From contig JAFAYS010000247.1 in the NCBI GenBank assembly GCA_019240175.1, forward strand, positions 1 through 5,574: a DNA stretch of 5,574 nucleotides. The letters are read 5' to 3'. Shown here one piece after another: positions 4,816-5,574 of this stretch. The position numbers and the translations under genes were made by a program. The stretch's first letter is position 1; each line of letters starts with the position of its first letter. The notes under the pieces are model-generated. The model saw only the letters and a program-made list of their open reading frames with translations, did not search any database and had not been told where the DNA came from. This stretch comes from Chloroflexota bacterium (GTDB lineage: Bacteria; Chloroflexota; Chloroflexia; Chloroflexales; Kallotenuaceae).

Positions 4816-5574
4816 ATGAGTATTCCGCTGAAACGACCAGATGCTGCTACAGGGGATGATTCAACCGCTCGCACCGAGCGAGCGCCCGCCAAACCAGGAA
4901 ATAATAACCAGCGCCCACAGAACAGCGGTCAACGCCCAGCTCAGCCGCAGCAACGCCCGCAAGGTGGCGGCGGACAGCCGCAGGGCAACGGCGGCCAGCG
5001 CACACAAGGTGGCGGACCATCGCAAGGCGGTGGCGGCCAGCGTCCGCAAGGCGGCGGACCATCGCAAGGTGGCGGCGGTGGTCGTCCGTACCAGGGCGGC
5101 GGCGGTGGCGGTCGTCCCCAAGGTGGCGGCGGTGGTGGCGGTGGCGGACAGCGCACTCAGGGCGGCGGCGGTGGTCGTCCGTACCAGGGCGGTGGCGGCG
5201 GTCGTCCGCAAGGCGGCGGTGGTGGTGGCCGACCGCAGGGTGGCGGTGGTGGTCGTCCGCAGGGCGGCGGTCGCGGCCCACAGGGTGGTCGTGGCGGCCC
5301 GCAGGGTGGTCGCGGCGGCAACCAGGGCGGCGGACGCTTTGGTAATCAAGGCGGTCGTGGCGCGCCAGCCCAAGCGCCGGCACCACGTGGCCCCGTTCGA
5401 CCGCGTGGCCCCGTCGAGCTGCCGCCGACTATGACGATCCGTGAGCTGAGCGAAGGCCTTGGCGTCGGCGCGTCGGACATCATGAAAGAGCTGCTCAAGA
5501 ACGGCATCATGGCCAACATCAACGCGCAGCTTGACTACGAGACTGCGGCGCTGATGGCGGCTGAGTTCGGCATC
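4816..5574 (+). CDS. infB: Translation initiation factor IF-2, N-terminal part (cut by window edge)
   Basis: IF2 is the GTPase that places initiator tRNA on the 30S subunit and promotes subunit joining. The frame from ATG 4816 stays open to the window end (253 codons). AAAGGAG at 4803-4809, 6 bases upstream, fixes the start. Residues 1-46 are polar and Pro/Gln-rich. Residues 47-182 are a Gly-dominated low-complexity stretch. From V200 the IF2_N domain is clear: VELPPTMTIRELSEGLGVG, then DIMKELLKNGIMANINAQLD and YETAALMAAEFGI, matching the family pattern. The GTPase and C-terminal domains lie beyond the window. It follows ylxR by 99 bases, the usual order, without ylxQ between them. Other reading frames through this stretch are artefacts of the repeats. 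Confidence 0.95.
   Translation, partial: MSIPLKRPDAATGDDSTARTERAPAKPGNNNQRPQNSGQRPAQPQQRPQGGGGQPQGNGGQRTQGGGPSQGGGGQRPQGGGPSQGGGGGRPYQGGGGGGRPQGGGGGGGGGQRTQGGGGGRPYQGGGGGRPQGGGGGGRPQGGGGGRPQGGGRGPQGGRGGPQGGRGGNQGGGRFGNQGGRGAPAQAPAPRGPVRPRGPVELPPTMTIRELSEGLGVGASDIMKELLKNGIMANINAQLDYETAALMAAEFGI
4954..5361 (+). repeat. Gly-rich low-complexity repeat region inside infB
   Basis: Codons 47-182 of infB are mostly Gly with Gln, Arg and Pro in imperfect units such as RPQGGG (RPQ at residues 47, 76, 100, 130, 139, 147), RPYQGG (90, 121), GPSQGG, QRTQGG (61, 112) and, near the end, RGG/GRG. At DNA level a 29-base block at 5071-5099 recurs exactly at 5164-5192, and a 17-base block at 5011-5027 recurs at 5053-5069. 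Gly codons alternate GGC/GGT. This suggests growth by slippage or unequal exchange with the protein composition kept. Confidence 0.88.

Noticed and set aside
4954..5361. Repeated units considered as a CRISPR array or tandem DNA satellite
   Set aside because: The units are irregular, in frame with infB, and lack the fixed repeat and unique spacer pattern; they encode a low-complexity protein segment.
4847..5386. Minus-strand frames rich in His/Arg, Ala/Thr or polyproline opposite infB
   Set aside because: They are complements of the Gly-rich repeat, with low-complexity composition only and no support as genes.
4841..5434. Plus-strand frame rich in Ala, Val and Arg (197 codons)
   Set aside because: It is the wrong-frame reading of the GGC/GGT-rich infB repeat; the true frame from 4816 has a ribosome site and leads directly into the IF2_N domain.

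Overview
The window looks like a chromosomal piece of a fairly GC-rich bacterium, most likely a member of Chloroflexota (Chloroflexia). The reasons are a nusA-ylxR-infB cluster whose IF2 has a very long Gly/Gln/Arg/Pro-rich N-terminus, a small Pro/Ser-rich lipoprotein with YPAP/YPSP motifs, a bacterial CrtI-type phytoene desaturase, and a short-period purine-rich repeat between genes. The phylum is inferred from general resemblance; no database was consulted.

Layout, left to right. Positions 1-129 (+) hold the last 42 codons of an IS5-like transposase, and its stop lies only 4 bases from the stop codon of the next gene. Positions 134-1675 (-) are crtI, a complete FAD-dependent phytoene desaturase. 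Positions 1676-1903 are a divergent intergenic region. It holds the crtI ribosome binding site, a long imperfect inverted repeat built from about 8-base units (1711-1795), a candidate crtI promoter on the minus strand, and a perfect TATAAT box (1889-1894) lying 9 bases before the next start codon. Positions 1904-2587 (+) encode a TPR / B-box-like zinc finger / multi-pass membrane protein of unknown function, followed 53 bases later by a 76-residue lipoprotein (2641-2871). The rest is the transcription-translation cluster: nusA (2987-4291), ylxR (4375-4716) and the 5' part of infB (4816 to the window end, incomplete).

The nusA, ylxR and infB products work together in transcription elongation/termination and translation initiation. 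The nusA leader carries a clear promoter and a 10-bp perfect hairpin followed by an interrupted U-rich stretch, a plausible attenuator. A second hairpin with an interrupted U-rich tail separates ylxR from infB. The ylxR start has an extended -10 box very close upstream. rimP, usually found just before nusA, is absent here, and so is ylxQ between ylxR and infB.

Nothing in the window is a clear new defence, mobile or metabolic system. The least-explained parts are the zinc-finger membrane protein with its lipoprotein neighbour, the strand-asymmetric inverted repeat, the C-terminal extension of NusA and the leader hairpins. No tRNA, rRNA or CRISPR array was seen.
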